This document shows positions 46,738-55,081 of a DNA stretch of 64,000 nt, one piece after another. A program made the translations under genes and the position numbers. The notes below the pieces were generated by a model. It had not been told where the DNA came from. It did not search any database and saw nothing but the letters and a program-made list of their open reading frames with translations. Source of the stretch: Nocardioides pelophilus (GTDB lineage Bacteria > Actinomycetota > Actinomycetes > Propionibacteriales > Nocardioidaceae); contig NZ_JACEHF010000004.1 of the NCBI RefSeq assembly GCF_014180685.1, positions 1-64,000 of the forward strand, read 5' to 3'. Position 1 is the stretch's first letter; the number at the start of each line of letters is the position of its first letter.

Positions 46738-47517
46738 TCAGCTCCTGCGCAACCAGCCGTCCGGCGCAGCCGAGATCAGCAGCTTGTCACTGACCGACCG
46801 GTCGACCGCGAAGTCCGGGTTGGCCTCGAGGAACTCCCACACCGCCGTCTTCGGACTGTTGCCCGGGGCCCACGGACGATCGGGGAACACGCTGTCGTCC
46901 ATGTCCTCGACGATCGTGTCGAAGACCATGCAGTAGCTGCCGGAGGTCACCAGCGGGGCGTAGAGCGCGAGCTCCCGGGCGACGTGCTCGTGGGTGTGGT
47001 TCGAGTCGAGCACGACGAGCACCCGCTCGAAGCCGGCGGCGAAGTCGCGGACCCGGGCCGCCATCTCTTCGGTGACCGAGGACCCCTCGAGCATCTCGAT
47101 GCGCGAGCGCATCGGATGGGCGTCGATCTCGGCGCGGTTGTGGGGGCGGATGTCGATGTCGACGCCCAGCACCTTCCGGGACGGCTGCGCCGGGTCGAGC
47201 ACGGTGCCGGCAGCCGCCGCGTCGCTGTAGTCCAGCATGGCCAGCAGGGACGCGCTGAGCACGAGCGAGCCGCCGTGGGCGATCCCGGTCTCGATGATCA
47301 GGTCGGGCTTGACCTCCCAGACGATCTCCTGGAAGGCGACGATGTCGGCGGGGAACTGGATGAGGGGCCGACCCAGCCAGTCGAAGTTGTACATGTAGCG
47401 CTTGTCGAACGCACGGGTGACCCATTGCCGGGTGAGGCCCTGCCACTCGTCCTCGGCGCCGTACGTCGCGATGGACTCGCGTCGCTCGGATCGGAACTCA
47501 ACAATCGGGTCGGTCAT
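46738..47517 (-). CDS. CmcI/rhamnosyl O-methyltransferase-like enzyme
   Basis: A 259-residue SAM-dependent methyltransferase of the cephalosporin-hydroxylase (CmcI) family, which includes mycobacterial rhamnosyl O-methyltransferases. Seen: YNFDWLGRPLIQFPADIVAFQEIVW near residue 45, the SAM-binding IIETGIAHGGSLVLSA, GVDIDIRPHNR and the metal-site-like VVLDSNHTHEHV. ATG 47517 is chosen since it overlaps the stop of the upstream gene (ATGA); a start at 47532 is also open. It is the last gene of the seven-gene sugar operon and probably O-methylates the sugar product. Confidence 0.83.
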   Translation of the reverse strand: MTDPIVEFRSERRESIATYGAEDEWQGLTRQWVTRAFDKRYMYNFDWLGRPLIQFPADIVAFQEIVWEVKPDLIIETGIAHGGSLVLSASLLAMLDYSDAAAAGTVLDPAQPSRKVLGVDIDIRPHNRAEIDAHPMRSRIEMLEGSSVTEEMAARVRDFAAGFERVLVVLDSNHTHEHVARELALYAPLVTSGSYCMVFDTIVEDMDDSVFPDRPWAPGNSPKTAVWEFLEANPDFAVDRSVSDKLLISAAPDGWLRRS

Positions 47518-48320
47518 CGGGTGGTCCTCCATGTCGCGAGCATCTCAGGCAGTCGGTCGAGCAGGTGCGCCGGGTCGAGGTCGGTCTCGGCCCGGATCCG
47601 GGTGACGTCGACCCGCGGGAAGGTGCGGGTGGGGCCCTCGGGGTCGAAGGAGACGGCGCGGCCGGTCTCGCGGGTGATCACCGAGGCGATCTCGGCGTGG
47701 GTGACCGGGACGCCGCTGGCCAGGTTGTAGAGCCGGTGCCGCCCCGCCACGGCCACGTGCTCGATCATCCGGCACAGGTCGTCGATCGCCAGGTAGTCCT
47801 TGGACGACCCGGGCGCCTCGCCGATCGTGATGTCGCGTCCGGCCGCGACGTCGGCGAGCAGCATGCCGAGGAACGAGTCGCTGTGGGCGCCGGGGCCGTA
47901 GACGTTGGAGACCCGCGCGACCCGCGCCCGCTCGTCGTCGACGGTCGCGCAGATCGCCTCGCCGAGGAGCTTGCTGATGTCGTACAGACCGTCGGCGGTC
48001 GGCCGGACCTCCAACGGGGCGTCCTCCGAGGCGGTCCCGGACCCCAGCCCCCGGTAGACGCGGGTGCTCGAGAGGTAGAGCCACGAGTCGAAGTCGGCGC
48101 CGCGGAGCCGGTCCGTGAGCGCGGTGACGTGGGCGTCGACGGTCGCCAGCGGCCGGCTCCGGAAGTCGCCGGTCAGGCCGATGGCGTAGACGACGTGGCC
48201 GAGCCCGCCGGTCGGGATCTCGTCCCGCTCCGGCGCCCGCACGTCGTGACCGGCTGCGCGCAGGTGGCGGCACAGCGCGCCACCGATGAACCCGCTGGCG
48301 CCGTACACGGTGAACCTCAC
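47514..48320 (-). CDS. NAD-dependent epimerase/dehydratase (sugar 4-ketoreductase candidate)
   Basis: A 268-residue extended short-chain dehydrogenase: VYGASGFIGGALCRHL nucleotide motif at residues 5-20, YLSSTRVYRG, the catalytic YDISK pair and VARVSNVYGPG. The family includes sugar epimerases and NDP-4-ketosugar reductases; given its operon, reduction of a 4-keto-6-deoxy sugar is the most likely task (inference). GTG 48320 overlaps the acyltransferase stop by four bases and its own stop overlaps the CmcI-like start. Confidence 0.83.
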   Translation of the reverse strand: MRFTVYGASGFIGGALCRHLRAAGHDVRAPERDEIPTGGLGHVVYAIGLTGDFRSRPLATVDAHVTALTDRLRGADFDSWLYLSSTRVYRGLGSGTASEDAPLEVRPTADGLYDISKLLGEAICATVDDERARVARVSNVYGPGAHSDSFLGMLLADVAAGRDITIGEAPGSSKDYLAIDDLCRMIEHVAVAGRHRLYNLASGVPVTHAEIASVITRETGRAVSFDPEGPTRTFPRVDVTRIRAETDLDPAHLLDRLPEMLATWRTTR

Positions 48321-48805
48321 GTACGCGACCCCCGCAGCGTCATCGGGTTGCCGGCCGCGATGGCGTAGGCCGGCACGTCGCCCCGGACCAGGGTCATCGC
48401 CCCGATCACGGCGCCGCGTCCGATGCGCGCGCCGTCGAGGATGACTGCGCCGGCTCCGATCCAGACGTCGTCCTCGATGACGATGCCGCCCTTGCTGGCA
48501 CGGAAGCCCTGCTGCTGGATGAGGGTGTCGGGGTCGGCGTACTCGTGGTTGGCGGGGGCCAGGACGCAGTTGGCGGCGATGGACACCGCGTTGCCGATGG
48601 TGATCCCGTTGCCGGAGTAGAAGACGCAGCCCGAGTTGACCACGCAGTCCTCGCCGATCACGACGTCGCCGGAGCCGCCGGCGGGCTTCACCTTCACGAA
48701 GCTGTCGATGACGGTGCGCGCCCCGATCACCAGTCGGGTGCCGCGCACGCTCGGCTCCAGGTCGGCCCGGTCGGACACGCGTGCGGTGGGATCGATCTGG
48801 ATCAT
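48317..48805 (-). CDS. Hexapeptide-repeat acyltransferase
   Basis: A 162-residue left-handed beta-helix protein with repeating V/I-x-G-x-x turns (VIGEDCVVNSGCVFYSG, ITIGNAVSIAANCVLAP, VIEDDVWIGAGAVILDG, GRGAVIGAMTLVRGDVP). A histidine in ANHEYADP could be catalytic. Such enzymes transfer acetyl groups to sugar amino or hydroxyl groups. ATG 48805 overlaps the 3,5-epimerase-like stop. In context it may acetylate the deoxysugar; an esterase gene lies in the facing operon. Confidence 0.85.
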   Translation of the reverse strand: MIQIDPTARVSDRADLEPSVRGTRLVIGARTVIDSFVKVKPAGGSGDVVIGEDCVVNSGCVFYSGNGITIGNAVSIAANCVLAPANHEYADPDTLIQQQGFRASKGGIVIEDDVWIGAGAVILDGARIGRGAVIGAMTLVRGDVPAYAIAAGNPMTLRGSRT

Positions 48806-49353
48806 GACAACAGCTCCGGGTCGATCTCGGCGAGCAGGGGATAGGTGGCATCGCGGTCGGAGATGACGAGCGGTCGGCCCGGCCACGGGATGTCGAGAGC
48901 GGGATCGTCCCACCGGATGCCGCGACCGGCACCATCGACGAACCGGGAGCCCATGGCGTACAGGATGTCGGTCCCGGGTTCGGTCGTCAGGAACCCGTGG
49001 GCGCACCCGGGTGGGATGAAGAGGAGCCGGCCGCTGTCGGCGTCGAGCGTCACCGATGCCGACCGGCCGAAGGTGGGTGAGTCGCGGCGCAGGTCGACGA
49101 TCGCGTCGAACAGCGCGCCGGCGACGCACTGCACCAGCTTGGCCTCCTCGTGCGGAGGTCGCTGGAAGTGGAGACCGCGCAGCGTCCCTTCCGCGACGTT
49201 GCGCGAGAGGTTGCCCTGGACCGGCACGAAGTCGATGCCGGCGCGGGCGAACTCGTCGGCACAGTAGGTACGTGCGAACACGCCGCGGTCGTCGCGCAGG
49301 AGGTCGAGGTGGATGACGAAGGCGCCGGGGATGTCGAGCGGCTCGAACTCCAT
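48802..49353 (-). CDS. dTDP-4-dehydrorhamnose 3,5-epimerase-like enzyme
   Basis: A 183-residue cupin-fold sugar epimerase related to RfbC/RmlC and NovW. Seen: RGLHFQRPPHEEAKLVQC with the catalytic histidine, DLRRDSPTFGR with the conserved aspartate, and FIPPGCAHGFL. It would epimerise C3 and/or C5 of a 4-keto-6-deoxy sugar nucleotide. Since the operon makes a CDP- rather than a dTDP-activated sugar, the substrate is likely CDP-bound, or methylated CDP-sugar (inference). ATG 49353 overlaps the C-methyltransferase stop by one base (TGATG). Confidence 0.88.
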   Translation of the reverse strand: MEFEPLDIPGAFVIHLDLLRDDRGVFARTYCADEFARAGIDFVPVQGNLSRNVAEGTLRGLHFQRPPHEEAKLVQCVAGALFDAIVDLRRDSPTFGRSASVTLDADSGRLLFIPPGCAHGFLTTEPGTDILYAMGSRFVDGAGRGIRWDDPALDIPWPGRPLVISDRDATYPLLAEIDPELLS

Positions 49354-50588
49354 CACCACACCTCCAGCGAGGGTACGGCGGTGACGAACCTGCCTCCCCA
49401 CGCGCGCACGTCGCCGAGCTGCTCGGCCACCTCGTCGCGGAGGTTCCACGGCAGGATCAGCACGTAGTCGGGTCGCTCCTCGAGCAGGGTCTCGGGAGCG
49501 ACGATCGGGATCCGCCCTCCAGGCGTCAGCCGACCCTGTTTGGCCGCGGAGCGGTCGGCGATCATCGGCAGCTCGCTCGCGGTCACGCCGGCGTAGTTCA
49601 ACAGGGTGTTGCCCTTCGCTGCCGCGCCGTAGCCGAGCACGGTCCGGCCGGCAGCGCGGGCCTCGGCGAGGAAAGACATCAGGTCGTCGCGGACCTTCTC
49701 CACCTTGGCGGTGAAGTCGAGGTAGCCCGCCCGTGCGTCCAACGCGGCGGCGTGCTCGAGGGCGCGCACGTGCGCGACGCCCGGAGCCTCCGTGTGGCCG
49801 GCTGCGGCGAGGCAGGCGAAGACCCGGAGCGAGCCTCCGTGGGTCGAGAGCTCCTGGACGTCGAACACCCGGAGCCCGTGCCGCTGGAACACCCGCTCGA
49901 CCGCGAGCAGCGAGAGGTACGTGAAGTGCTCGTGGTAGATCTGGTCGAACTGAACCCGCTCGAGGGTCCGCAGCAGGTGCGGGAACTCGACCGTGAACAC
50001 GCCCTCCGGCTTGAGGATCTCGGCGACTCCGGCGACGAAGTCGTTGATGTCCGGGACATGGGCCATGACGTTCTTGGCGGCGAGGAGGTCGGCCGAGCGG
50101 CCGGCGGCGGCCAGCCTCGTCGCCGTACCGAAGCCGAAGAACGCGACCTCGGTCGGCACTCCCTTCCCGACCGCGACGGCCGCGGTGTTGGCCGACGGCT
50201 CGACGCCGAGCACCGGGATGCCGTCGGCCGCGAAGTACTGCAGGAGGTAGCCGTCGTTGGAGGCGATCTCGACGACCTGGTTGCTGGGGCCGAGCCCGAA
50301 CCTCTCGGTCATCTCGGTCGCGTAGGTGCGGCAGTGCTCGAGCCAGCTCTCCGAGTAGCTCGAGAAGTAGGCGTAGTCGTCGTTGAAGATCGCGTCGGGC
50401 GGCACGACCGCGTCGACCTGGACCAACCAGCACTCCTCGCACACTCGCGCGTGCAGCGCGAACACGCGGTCGGGGGAGCCGGCGTCCTCGGGGCGCACGT
50501 TGGCGTTGGAGAGGGGCTGGTGACCGAGATCGACGAGGGTCAGCTCCAGGGCGGCGCCGCAGCCGAGGCAGCGAGGTGCGGCGCTCAT
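49353..50588 (-). CDS. NDP-sugar C-methyltransferase (TylC3/NovU type)
   Basis: A 411-residue enzyme that adds a methyl branch to a keto-sugar nucleotide using SAM. Three parts are visible: a zinc-binding N-terminus (C7, C10, C50, C53), a class I methyltransferase core (VVEIASNDGYLLQYF near residue 105, HVPDINDFV), and the C-terminal Methyltransf_14-like domain (VLGYGAAAKGNTLLNYAG, PDYVLILPWNLRDEV). TylC3 methylates C3, NovU C5; which carbon is used here is not evident. Coupled by overlaps to rfbG upstream (ATGA) and the epimerase downstream. Confidence 0.9.
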   Translation of the reverse strand: MSAAPRCLGCGAALELTLVDLGHQPLSNANVRPEDAGSPDRVFALHARVCEECWLVQVDAVVPPDAIFNDDYAYFSSYSESWLEHCRTYATEMTERFGLGPSNQVVEIASNDGYLLQYFAADGIPVLGVEPSANTAAVAVGKGVPTEVAFFGFGTATRLAAAGRSADLLAAKNVMAHVPDINDFVAGVAEILKPEGVFTVEFPHLLRTLERVQFDQIYHEHFTYLSLLAVERVFQRHGLRVFDVQELSTHGGSLRVFACLAAAGHTEAPGVAHVRALEHAAALDARAGYLDFTAKVEKVRDDLMSFLAEARAAGRTVLGYGAAAKGNTLLNYAGVTASELPMIADRSAAKQGRLTPGGRIPIVAPETLLEERPDYVLILPWNLRDEVAEQLGDVRAWGGRFVTAVPSLEVW

Positions 50589-51652
50589 GCCGCCGCCAGC
50601 TGCTGGTAGCGGGCGATCTGACCCAGCGTCAGCTCGCGCGGATCCGCGCCGCCCTCGAACGAGCGGTACCACTCGGCCGTCCACTGGAGCGCGGTCGCCG
50701 GATCCAGACGCGGTGTCCACCCGAGGGTGTCGATCGCCAGCGAGGGGTCGAGGGCGAGGGTCGCCATCTCGTGCGGGTGGTCCCCGTCGGCCTGTGCCCA
50801 CGCGGAGGCGGCGCCGGCAGCGTCGGCGAACGTCTCGGCGACCTCCGCGACGGTGATCTCCGGCATGTCGGGCGACGGTCCGAAGTTCAGCGCGGTCGGG
50901 GACTCGCCGGGTCGTGCGGTCAGGGCCTCGACGTAGAGCAGGTAGCCGGCGATCGACTCGAGGACGTGCTGCCAGGGCCGGGTGGCACGGGGGTAGCGCA
51001 GCTCCGGGACCTCGCCGGCGCGGATCGCGCGCCAGATGTCGGGCACCAACCGGTCCTCGGACCAGTCCCCACCGCCGACGACGTTGCCGGCTCGCGCGGT
51101 GGCGAGGCCGATGCCCCGGGGCGCGAAGTACGTCGATCGGTAGCAGGCCGTGACCAGCTCGCAGCACGCCTTGGACGCCGAGTACGGGTCGTGCCCGCCG
51201 AGGCGGTCGTTCTCGACGAAACGGCGACCGGTTCCGGTGTTGGCGTAGACCTTGTCCGTCGTCACGACCAGCACCGCCGACAGCTCCTCCAGCTCGCGGG
51301 CAGCATCCAGGAGGTTGACGGTCCCCTGGACGTTGGTCGCGAAGGTGGCGGACGGCTCGCGGTAGGAGCGACGGACGAGGGGCTGGGCAGCGAGGTGGAG
51401 GATGACCTCCGGTCGGAACTCCTGGACGCACGCCCTGAGCGCCGCCTCGTCGGCGAGGTCGGCCAGGGTCGACTGCTCCTTGCCGCCGCCGAGCACCTCG
51501 AAGAGCGACGGCGTCTGGTCGGGAGCCAGCGCGTAGCCGGCGACGTCGGCGCCGAGGTCCTCCAACCAGAGCGCGGTCCAGCTCCCCTTGAACCCGGTGT
51601 GGCCCGTGAGCAGGACGCGGCGACCGGCCCAGAACGCAGGTGACGGCATCAT
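50585..51652 (-). CDS. rfbG: CDP-glucose 4,6-dehydratase
   Basis: A 355-residue short-chain dehydrogenase that turns CDP-glucose into CDP-4-keto-6-deoxyglucose. Seen: LLTGHTGFKGSWTALWL nucleotide motif from residue 14, HLAAQPLVRRSY near residue 82, VVTTDKVYAN, the catalytic DPYSASK and RAGNVVGGGDWSEDRL, all close to RfbG/DdhB. ATG 51652 (or 51649) follows rfbF by seven bases. It commits the pathway to CDP-deoxysugars; rfbH, needed for 3,6-dideoxy sugars, is absent. Confidence 0.94.
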   Translation of the reverse strand: MMPSPAFWAGRRVLLTGHTGFKGSWTALWLEDLGADVAGYALAPDQTPSLFEVLGGGKEQSTLADLADEAALRACVQEFRPEVILHLAAQPLVRRSYREPSATFATNVQGTVNLLDAARELEELSAVLVVTTDKVYANTGTGRRFVENDRLGGHDPYSASKACCELVTACYRSTYFAPRGIGLATARAGNVVGGGDWSEDRLVPDIWRAIRAGEVPELRYPRATRPWQHVLESIAGYLLYVEALTARPGESPTALNFGPSPDMPEITVAEVAETFADAAGAASAWAQADGDHPHEMATLALDPSLAIDTLGWTPRLDPATALQWTAEWYRSFEGGADPRELTLGQIARYQQLAAA

Positions 51653-51659
51653 CGCGATC

Positions 51660-52433
51660 TCAGTCCCACTGCTTCCAGGGCGCCTTGCCCGAGTCCCACA
51701 GCGCCTCCAGCTGGATCTTCTCACGCAGCGTGTCCATCGGCTGCCAGTAGCCGCGGTGCCGGTACGCCATCAGCTCGCCGTCCCTGGCCAGCTGTTGCAT
51801 GGGCTCGAGCTCCCACACGGTGTCGTCGCCCTCGATCAGGTCGATGACCGACTTCTCCAGGATGAAGAACCCGCCGTTGATCCCCGTGCCGTCCCCGCTC
51901 GGCTTCTCCATGAACCCGGTCACCTGGTCGCCGGCGATGTCCAGTGCGCCGAACCGGCCCGGCGGCTCGACGGCCAGCACCGTGGCCTGCTTGCCGTGGT
52001 CGCGGTGGAACGCGATCTCGTCGGTGATGCTCACGTCGGTGAGCCCGTCCCCGTAGGTGAAGGCGAACGGCTCGTCGTCGGCCAGGAAGTCGCTGACCCG
52101 GCGGAGCCGTCCTCCGGTCATCGTCTCCTCGCCCGTGTCGACCAGGGTCACCGTCCAGGGCTCGGCGCGCTGCTCGTGGACGGCCATCTGGCCCGTCGTC
52201 ATGTCGAACGTCACGTTGGACATGTGCAGGGCGTAGTTGGCGAAGTACTCCTTGATGACGTAGCCCTTGTAGCCGCAGCAGATGATGAAGTCGTTGATCC
52301 CGTGGTGGGAGTAGATCTTCAGGATGTGCCAGATGAGCGGGCGGCCGCCGATCATCACCATCGGCTTCGGCTTGGCGGAGGTCTCCTCCGAGATCCGTGT
52401 CCCCAGCCCTCCGGCCAGAATCACCGCTTTCAA
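51660..52433 (-). CDS. rfbF: Glucose-1-phosphate cytidylyltransferase
   Basis: A 257-residue nucleotidyltransferase making CDP-glucose from CTP and glucose 1-phosphate. Seen: the N-terminal loop [38 protein letters not shown], the metal aspartate in [12 protein letters not shown] and [12 protein letters not shown]. Length and motifs match RfbF/DdhA. It is the first gene of the seven-gene minus-strand operon; 174 bases separate its start from that of the divergent TylF-like gene, enough for two promoters, though I cannot assign boxes. Confidence 0.95.
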   Translation of the reverse strand: MKAVILAGGLGTRISEETSAKPKPMVMIGGRPLIWHILKIYSHHGINDFIICCGYKGYVIKEYFANYALHMSNVTFDMTTGQMAVHEQRAEPWTVTLVDTGEETMTGGRLRRVSDFLADDEPFAFTYGDGLTDVSITDEIAFHRDHGKQATVLAVEPPGRFGALDIAGDQVTGFMEKPSGDGTGINGGFFILEKSVIDLIEGDDTVWELEPMQQLARDGELMAYRHRGYWQPMDTLREKIQLEALWDSGKAPWKQWD

Positions 52434-52607
52434 GCTCGCACCCTTTCGGGACCGCCGCCTGACGCTGGTCGATGGCGCTGCGTCGTCGTGGACGGCCGGT
52501 CGGTCGGGGGAACCTTACTCGGTGCGAAGACGATTTCCAGGCAGCCCCGTCGCCACCTGACGGCCGTCGCCTTGACGCGACCGGGCGGGTCGGTCAGGAT
52601 CCTCGGG

Positions 52608-53633
52608 ATGTCGGGCGAGGGAGACGTGCTGGAGCCTGGTGGCGAGGTCCAGGAGGCACTGGCTCAGCTCGCTGCCAGGCTGCGACCGAACAACCGCCCT
52701 GGCCCGGTTCCGATCATCGGCCCGATCCGCACGCTGCTCGTGGCCGCCGGCTACCCGCCCGAGGCGTCCACGCTCTTCTCGAGCCTGCTCCAACCGGCCA
52801 AGCCGAGCGACCTGCGGGCGCAGCTCCGCCTGGTCCTCGACAACAACGGGCTGGACCGGCGGTTCGCCAACGACATCGCGGCGATGCTGACGCGCGACTC
52901 CGACGAGATCGACGTGGGCGAGCTGCTGCGGATCGCGTCGCGCTCGTCCACGGCCGAGGACTCGTGCGCCTCGGTGGCTGCCCCGAGCTGGTTGGCGGAC
53001 CCGCGGTTCGCCGGTGCCTACGCCGAGGCGAAGGGGATCGCGGCGTGGGGCCGCGAGATCCGGTGGCGCGTCCAGACGCTGGTCAAGCTCGCCGCGGCGG
53101 CGTCCCACCTCGAGGGTGACTTCGTCGAGTGCGGTGTCGACACCGGCGGTACGGCGCGCGCGGTCATGGCCTACCTGGGGGACGACGCCTTCGCCGACCG
53201 CACCTTCTACCTCTTCGACACCTTCCGCGGGCTCGTGAGCGACCAGCTCGACGCGGACCATCAGGAGGGCGAGCACATCAGCGACGAGCGCTACCCGGAC
53301 GTGTCGGAGGTGGTGCGCGCGAACTTCGCCGACAAGCCCTTCGCCCGGATCGTGCAGGGCACGGTGCCCGAGACGCTGGACCAGTTCGAGGGCAGCCGGG
53401 TGGCCTACCTCCACATCGACATGAACGTCGCCCACCCGGAGGTCGAGGCGCTCAGGTTCTTCTGGCCGATGCTCGTGCCCGGCGCTCCCGTGGTGTTCGA
53501 CGACTACGGGTTCCCGCCGCACCACCTGCAGCGCACCGCGCTCGACGAGGTCGCGCGCGAGCTCGGGGTGGAGATCATGATGCTGCCCACCTGCCAGGGC
53601 CTGCTGATCCGTCCCCCCGACGGGGGTGCCTGA
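52608..53633 (+). CDS. TylF/MycF/NovP-type sugar O-methyltransferase
   Basis: A 341-residue protein: an N-terminal helical region of about 120 residues, then a TylF-family class I methyltransferase (GDFVECGVDTGGTARAVMAYL near residue 168, YLFDTFRGL, and HIDMNVAHPEVEALRFFWPML with VVFDDYGF as the probable Mg site). Family members O-methylate macrolide and aminocoumarin sugars. ATG 52608 is the best internal start. The extra N-terminal domain is not usual for TylF or NovP. First gene of the plus-strand operon facing rfbF. Confidence 0.85.
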   Translation: MSGEGDVLEPGGEVQEALAQLAARLRPNNRPGPVPIIGPIRTLLVAAGYPPEASTLFSSLLQPAKPSDLRAQLRLVLDNNGLDRRFANDIAAMLTRDSDEIDVGELLRIASRSSTAEDSCASVAAPSWLADPRFAGAYAEAKGIAAWGREIRWRVQTLVKLAAAASHLEGDFVECGVDTGGTARAVMAYLGDDAFADRTFYLFDTFRGLVSDQLDADHQEGEHISDERYPDVSEVVRANFADKPFARIVQGTVPETLDQFEGSRVAYLHIDMNVAHPEVEALRFFWPMLVPGAPVVFDDYGFPPHHLQRTALDEVARELGVEIMMLPTCQGLLIRPPDGGA

Positions 53634-53636
53634 CCG

Positions 53637-54305
53637 ATGCACGTCCTCGGTGTCGGCCAGTCCAACATCGCGAACCACTGCGGGTCTGTCGGCAGCTCGG
53701 ACTTCGGCGAGGTCGTCTTCGGCGGCGAGATCCACCCGATGAGCGACCCGATCCCCGGTGGCACCGGAGATCTCGGCAGTGTCTGGCCGCGGGTCGCCGA
53801 CGAGCTCGTCCGGCGCGGCCGGCCCGACTCCTTCCGGCTGACCCTCGCCGCCAGCGGCGGCACCTCGGTGGGAGAGTGGGCTCCGGGCGGCACGTTGTAC
53901 GACGCCCTCGCCACCCGGCTCGCGGCCGGCGACGGCCGGGGCATCACCCACGTGGTGTTCCAGCAGGGCGAGAAGGACACGTTGCTCGGCACGTCGGAAT
54001 CCGACTACACAAGGGACTTCATGAGGTTGCACGACGGGCTCGCCGGTCTGGTCGGCGACGCGCGCTGGATCATCTGCCGCTCGTCGTACCGCTTCGGTGT
54101 GACCTCACCGGACGTCATCACGGCCCAGTCGCGGCTTGCGGCCACCCTTCCCGGGGCGGTCGCTGGCCCCTGCCTGGACGAGCTGGGGTCGGACCTGCGC
54201 CGCGACGACACCCACTTCAACGACCGGGGTCTCGCCCGCTTCGCCGAGCTGCTCGTCGACGCGCTGGTCACGTCGGGCGAAGTCGATGAAGGGAGGGCGT
54301 CGTGA
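53637..54305 (+). CDS. SGNH-hydrolase-like protein (possible carbohydrate esterase)
   Basis: A 222-residue protein with the marks of an SGNH/SASA-type esterase: GVGQSNIANHCG at the N-terminus (nucleophile serine near residue 9), an oxyanion-type LAASGGTSVGEW, VVFQQGEKD in the position of block III, and DDTHFNDRGLARFAELL containing the catalytic Asp-His pair. There is no signal peptide, so it would act in the cytoplasm, perhaps removing or transferring acetyl groups on the sugar. Three bases follow the previous stop; its own stop overlaps the sulfotransferase start. Confidence 0.65.
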   Translation: MHVLGVGQSNIANHCGSVGSSDFGEVVFGGEIHPMSDPIPGGTGDLGSVWPRVADELVRRGRPDSFRLTLAASGGTSVGEWAPGGTLYDALATRLAAGDGRGITHVVFQQGEKDTLLGTSESDYTRDFMRLHDGLAGLVGDARWIICRSSYRFGVTSPDVITAQSRLAATLPGAVAGPCLDELGSDLRRDDTHFNDRGLARFAELLVDALVTSGEVDEGRAS

Positions 54306-55081
54306 ACGACGTCCCGAACTCGCGCGCGGTCCTGGTCGCCTGCATGCCCAAGAGCGGCTCGACCTACGTCACCGAGCTGCTCGCACAGATCCCGGGCTTC
54401 CGGCGCGAGCACATCGTCCCGTCGTACTTCCGTCGGGAGCAGGAGCTGAGCGACAGCCTGATCCGGCGGGCGTTCGACAACACGAACACGTTGCGTCAGG
54501 CGATCAGCAGGGGCACGGTGACCGCGGAGCACCGTCCTCGCGGCTGGGTCGCCCAGAACCACGTCAAGCACAACGCCGAGACCCAGACCCTCATCGACCG
54601 CTACGGCATCGTCCCGGTCTTCCTCGTGCGCAACATCTTCGACGTCGTGGTGAGCCTCCGCGACCACGTCGCGAACACCTCGCCGAACACTCCGGTCGCC
54701 TACATCGACGAGGAGATGGGGGCGTGGGAGCCGGAGCGGATGCACGAGTTCCTCGTCGAGATGGCGGTGCCGTGGTACATCCACTTCTACGTCAGCTGGT
54801 ACCGCGCCGAGAACAAGATCATGGTGCGCTACGAGGACCTGATCGCCGACCCGTCCCGTGAGCTGCGGCGGATCCTGAAGTTCGGGGGCCTCGGCTGGAA
54901 CCCGGACATCCTCGCCGCCGCGGTGGCCGGGGTCGCCGGCGACCGGACGCGCAAGAACGTCGGGGTCGCGGGCCGCGGGTCGGTCCTGTCGGACGAGCTC
55001 AAGGCTCGCATCCACCAGTACTGCGGCTACTACCCCAGCGTGGACTTCAGCCCCATCGGCATCGAGGGCGGCCGCGGGTGA
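54302..55081 (+). CDS. Sulfotransferase
   Basis: A 259-residue cytoplasmic PAPS-dependent sulfotransferase: the 5'-phosphosulfate loop MPKSGSTYVTELL at residues 15-27, the 3'-phosphate element VFLVRNIFDVVVSLRDH near residue 110 and IMVRYEDLIADPSRELRRIL. It would place sulfate on a sugar or lipid. GTG 54302 overlaps the esterase stop and its own stop overlaps the glycosyltransferase GTG, so sulfation and glycosylation are coupled in expression. Confidence 0.88.
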   Translation: MNDVPNSRAVLVACMPKSGSTYVTELLAQIPGFRREHIVPSYFRREQELSDSLIRRAFDNTNTLRQAISRGTVTAEHRPRGWVAQNHVKHNAETQTLIDRYGIVPVFLVRNIFDVVVSLRDHVANTSPNTPVAYIDEEMGAWEPERMHEFLVEMAVPWYIHFYVSWYRAENKIMVRYEDLIADPSRELRRILKFGGLGWNPDILAAAVAGVAGDRTRKNVGVAGRGSVLSDELKARIHQYCGYYPSVDFSPIGIEGGRG

